Shown: positions 62,093-64,000 of the stretch, piece by piece
Layout: every line of letters starts with the position of its first letter
How positions within the stretch are numbered: the first letter of the stretch is position 1
The notes under the pieces: generated by a model
What the model saw: only the letters and a program-made list of their open reading frames with translations
Databases searched by the model: none
What the model was told of the DNA's origin: nothing
Translations under genes and position numbers: made by a program
NCBI GenBank assembly: GCA_030704225.1
Contig: CP131915.1
Span: 1,178,001 to 1,242,000 of the forward strand
Length of the DNA stretch: 64,000 bases
Source of the DNA: Kosakonia sp. H02
Lineage (GTDB): Bacteria; Pseudomonadota; Gammaproteobacteria; Enterobacterales; Enterobacteriaceae
Direction: 5' to 3'

Positions 62093-62995
62093 TTACTGCT
62101 TCAGTTTGGGATCGAGCGCATCACGCAGGCCGTCACCCATCAGGTTAAATGCCAGCACCGTCAGCAGGATCGCGACGCCCGGGAAGGTCACGACCCACCA
62201 GGCACTTTGTGCGAACTGCAACACGTCAGAGAGCATGGTGCCCCACTCCGGTGTTGGCGGCTGCGCACCCATGCCAAGGAAGCCAAGGGCGGCCATATCG
62301 AGAATGGCGTTGGAAAAACCGAGCGACGCCTGAACAATCAGCGGCGCAAGGCAGTTTGGGAAAATATTGATGAACATTTGACGCATCGCGCCTGCGCCCG
62401 CCACGCGAGAAGCGGTCACGTAATCGCGATTCACTTCCACCAGCACGGCAGCGCGGGTGAGACGTACATAGTGCGGCAAGGCGACAAAGGTTAACGCAAG
62501 CGAGGCGTTAACAATCGACGGGCCGAATATCGCGACCAGCACCAGCGCCAGCAGCAGGCTTGGCAGCGCCAGCATGATATCGACGACACGCATGATGATG
62601 TTATCGATAAGCCCGCCGAAATAGCCCGCCACCAGACCCAGCACAATACCGGCGACCAGCGACAGCACCACCACTAAACAGCCAACCAGCAGCGACAGAC
62701 GCGCGCCAAACATCAGGCGCGAGAGCGTATCGCGGCCAACGTCATCGGTACCGAGAATGTGCGTCCAGGTGCCGCCATCCTGCCAGACCGGCGGCGCAAG
62801 CAGCGCATCGCGGAACTGATCCGCCGGGTTATGCGGGGCGAGGAAGTTGGCGAAGACGGCAATAATCAGCATGACAACGACGTATGCCAGCCCGACAACC
62901 GCGCCTTTGTTGCGTTTGAAATAGTGCCAGAACTCTTGCAGCGGGGTCATCGGCACCGGTGCAGAGACAACTTTGTTTTCAGTAACTTGTGACAT
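62093..62995 (-). CDS. dppC: Dipeptide ABC transporter permease DppC
   Basis: A 300-residue inner-membrane permease with about six helices. The EAA loop appears as YVTASRVAGAGAMRQMFINIFPNCLAP near 195-220, which contacts the ATPases. The N-terminal helix (GAVVGLAYVVVMLIIAVFANFLAP) and OppC-type N-terminal extension fit. It is 9 bases downstream of dppB. Confidence 0.96.
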   Translation of the reverse strand: MSQVTENKVVSAPVPMTPLQEFWHYFKRNKGAVVGLAYVVVMLIIAVFANFLAPHNPADQFRDALLAPPVWQDGGTWTHILGTDDVGRDTLSRLMFGARLSLLVGCLVVVLSLVAGIVLGLVAGYFGGLIDNIIMRVVDIMLALPSLLLALVLVAIFGPSIVNASLALTFVALPHYVRLTRAAVLVEVNRDYVTASRVAGAGAMRQMFINIFPNCLAPLIVQASLGFSNAILDMAALGFLGMGAQPPTPEWGTMLSDVLQFAQSAWWVVTFPGVAILLTVLAFNLMGDGLRDALDPKLKQ

Positions 62996-63004
62996 GATGG
63001 CCCC

Positions 63005-64000
63005 TTACTTCTTATGCCGAATACGCGGGTTCACCACGCCGTACAGCAGGTCGACCAACAGGTTGACGAGAATAATCATCGTCGCGACCAGCAATACCCC
63101 GCCCTGCACCACCGGGTAATCACGGCGTTGCAGTGCATCAATCAGCCAGCGGCCAAGGCCCGGCCAGGAGAAGATGGTTTCCGTCAGGATCGCACCCGCC
63201 AGCAGCGTGCCGACTTGCAATCCGATAACCGTCACCACCGGCAACATCGCGTTGCGCAGCGCATGGACGATAATTACGCGCATACGGGTCAGCCCTTTGG
63301 CGCGCGCGGTGCGGATATAGTCTTCGCCTAATACTTCCAGCATTGAGGAGCGCGTCATACGCACAATGACCGCCAGCGGAATGGTGCCGAGCACGACGGC
63401 GGGCAGGATCATGTGCGCGAGGGCGTCGATAAAGTTGCCCTCTTCGCCCCAAATGGCGGTATCAATCAGCATAAACCCGGTTAACGGGTTACTGTCGTCA
63501 AGGAACACCATGTCGCTGACGCGCCCGGAGACCGGGGTCAGGTTAAGCTGCACCGACACCAGCATAATCAGCATCATGCCCCACCAGAAGATAGGCATGG
63601 AGTAACCGGTCAGCGCGAGGCTCACGGCGGTGTGATCAAAGATGGAACCGCGCTTCACGGCGGCCAGTACGCCCACCGGAATACCCACGGCTACGGCAAA
63701 AATCATGGCGCAGACACCGAGTTCCAGCGTCGCTTTAAAACGCGGCACGAACTCGTCCCACACCGGGAGACGGCTCTTCAATGAGAGACCTAAATCGCCA
63801 TGTAATACGCCCCAGACATAGTGGACATATTGTTCCCAAAGCGGCTTGTCGAGACCCAGCTCGGCCAGCAACTGGGCATGACGCTCAGGAGAGATACCAC
63901 GCTCACCTGCCATGATCATTACCGGGTCGCCGGGGATCATATGGACAAAGGCAAAGGTGAGAAGGGTGATACCGATAAACGTGGGGATAACTAACCCCAG
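63005..64000 (-). CDS. dppB: Dipeptide ABC transporter permease DppB (5' end outside window)
   Basis: The frame is open to the window edge; the visible part begins LGLVIPTFIGITLLTF and lacks about the first 8 residues of the 339-residue E. coli protein. It is an inner-membrane permease with about six helices and an EAA loop YIRTARAKGLTRMRVIIVHALRNA. An internal ATG at 63940 is not the start, because homology continues upstream of it. The substrate-binding gene dppA would lie beyond the window. Confidence 0.95.
   Translation of the reverse strand: MGLVIPTFIGITLLTFAFVHMIPGDPVMIMAGERGISPERHAQLLAELGLDKPLWEQYVHYVWGVLHGDLGLSLKSRLPVWDEFVPRFKATLELGVCAMIFAVAVGIPVGVLAAVKRGSIFDHTAVSLALTGYSMPIFWWGMMLIMLVSVQLNLTPVSGRVSDMVFLDDSNPLTGFMLIDTAIWGEEGNFIDALAHMILPAVVLGTIPLAVIVRMTRSSMLEVLGEDYIRTARAKGLTRMRVIIVHALRNAMLPVVTVIGLQVGTLLAGAILTETIFSWPGLGRWLIDALQRRDYPVVQGGVLLVATMIILVNLLVDLLYGVVNPRIRHKK

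Noticed and set aside
1..64000. tRNA, rRNA, CRISPR array or insertion sequence
   Set aside because: Reading the intergenic regions showed no cloverleaf-like block, regular spaced repeat or transposase; only REP units are repeated.

Overview
The window is a chromosomal segment of an enteric bacterium (Enterobacteriaceae). Gene order follows the E. coli K-12 block yhiN-pitA-uspB/uspA-rsmJ-prlC-rlmJ-gor, then treF-yhjC-yhjD-yhjE-yhjG-yhjH-kdgK-yhjJ-dctA-yhjK-bcs-dpp. Protein identity to E. coli is very high where I can recall those sequences. A complete pqqABCDEF operon after gor, agmatine genes (aguBA) before treF, and the overall base composition point to a Kosakonia/Klebsiella/Enterobacter-type organism. 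The genus is inferred, not proven. I see no tRNA, rRNA, CRISPR array or insertion sequence.

Layout. 1-5.1 kb is accessory: an SDR plus secreted-type alpha/beta hydrolase pair, a MarR-GNAT fusion regulator, an AEC-family carrier and an AT-rich GNAT gene. 5.1-14.7 kb is core: yhiN, pitA, uspB, uspA, prlC-rsmJ, rlmJ, gor. 14.7-21.2 kb is a PQQ cofactor locus: an M19 dipeptidase, the 23-residue precursor gene pqqA, an attenuator-like hairpin, then pqqBCDEF. 21.2-24.4 kb is a small accessory island, all on the minus strand. It holds a Septu-like ATPase/HNH pair and a HEMTH metallopeptidase overlapping a lipoprotein gene, which looks like an effector and its immunity protein. 24.5-27.5 kb is a LysR regulator divergent from aguB-aguA. 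27.9-33.8 kb holds treF, a STY4199-type HEPN membrane protein, a YgiW-like periplasmic protein, an SDR and the LysR gene yhjC. 33.8-45.6 kb is core: yhjD, yhjE, yhjG, pdeH, kdgK, yhjJ, dctA and yhjK. 45.8-60.0 kb is an E. coli-type cellulose locus, bcsRQABZC facing bcsEFG. 60.1-64.0 kb is dppBCDF, with dppB cut by the window end.

How the genes work together. Cyclic-di-GMP and cellulose link much of the right half. PdeH, behind a near-perfect sigma-28 promoter, degrades c-di-GMP during motility. BcsA (PilZ) and BcsE (RMGD site) sense c-di-GMP. YhjK, next to bcsC, still looks like a membrane GGDEF/EAL protein, but its EAL domain has lost its signature residues and about 100 residues near the C-terminus. 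BcsG adds phosphoethanolamine to the cellulose. The PQQ locus would supply cofactor to periplasmic dehydrogenases encoded elsewhere.

Most worth following up: the defence/effector island at 21.2-24.4 kb, the eroded EAL domain of YhjK, the M19 dipeptidase tied to pqqA, and the HEPN membrane protein whose start codon lies in a hairpin.
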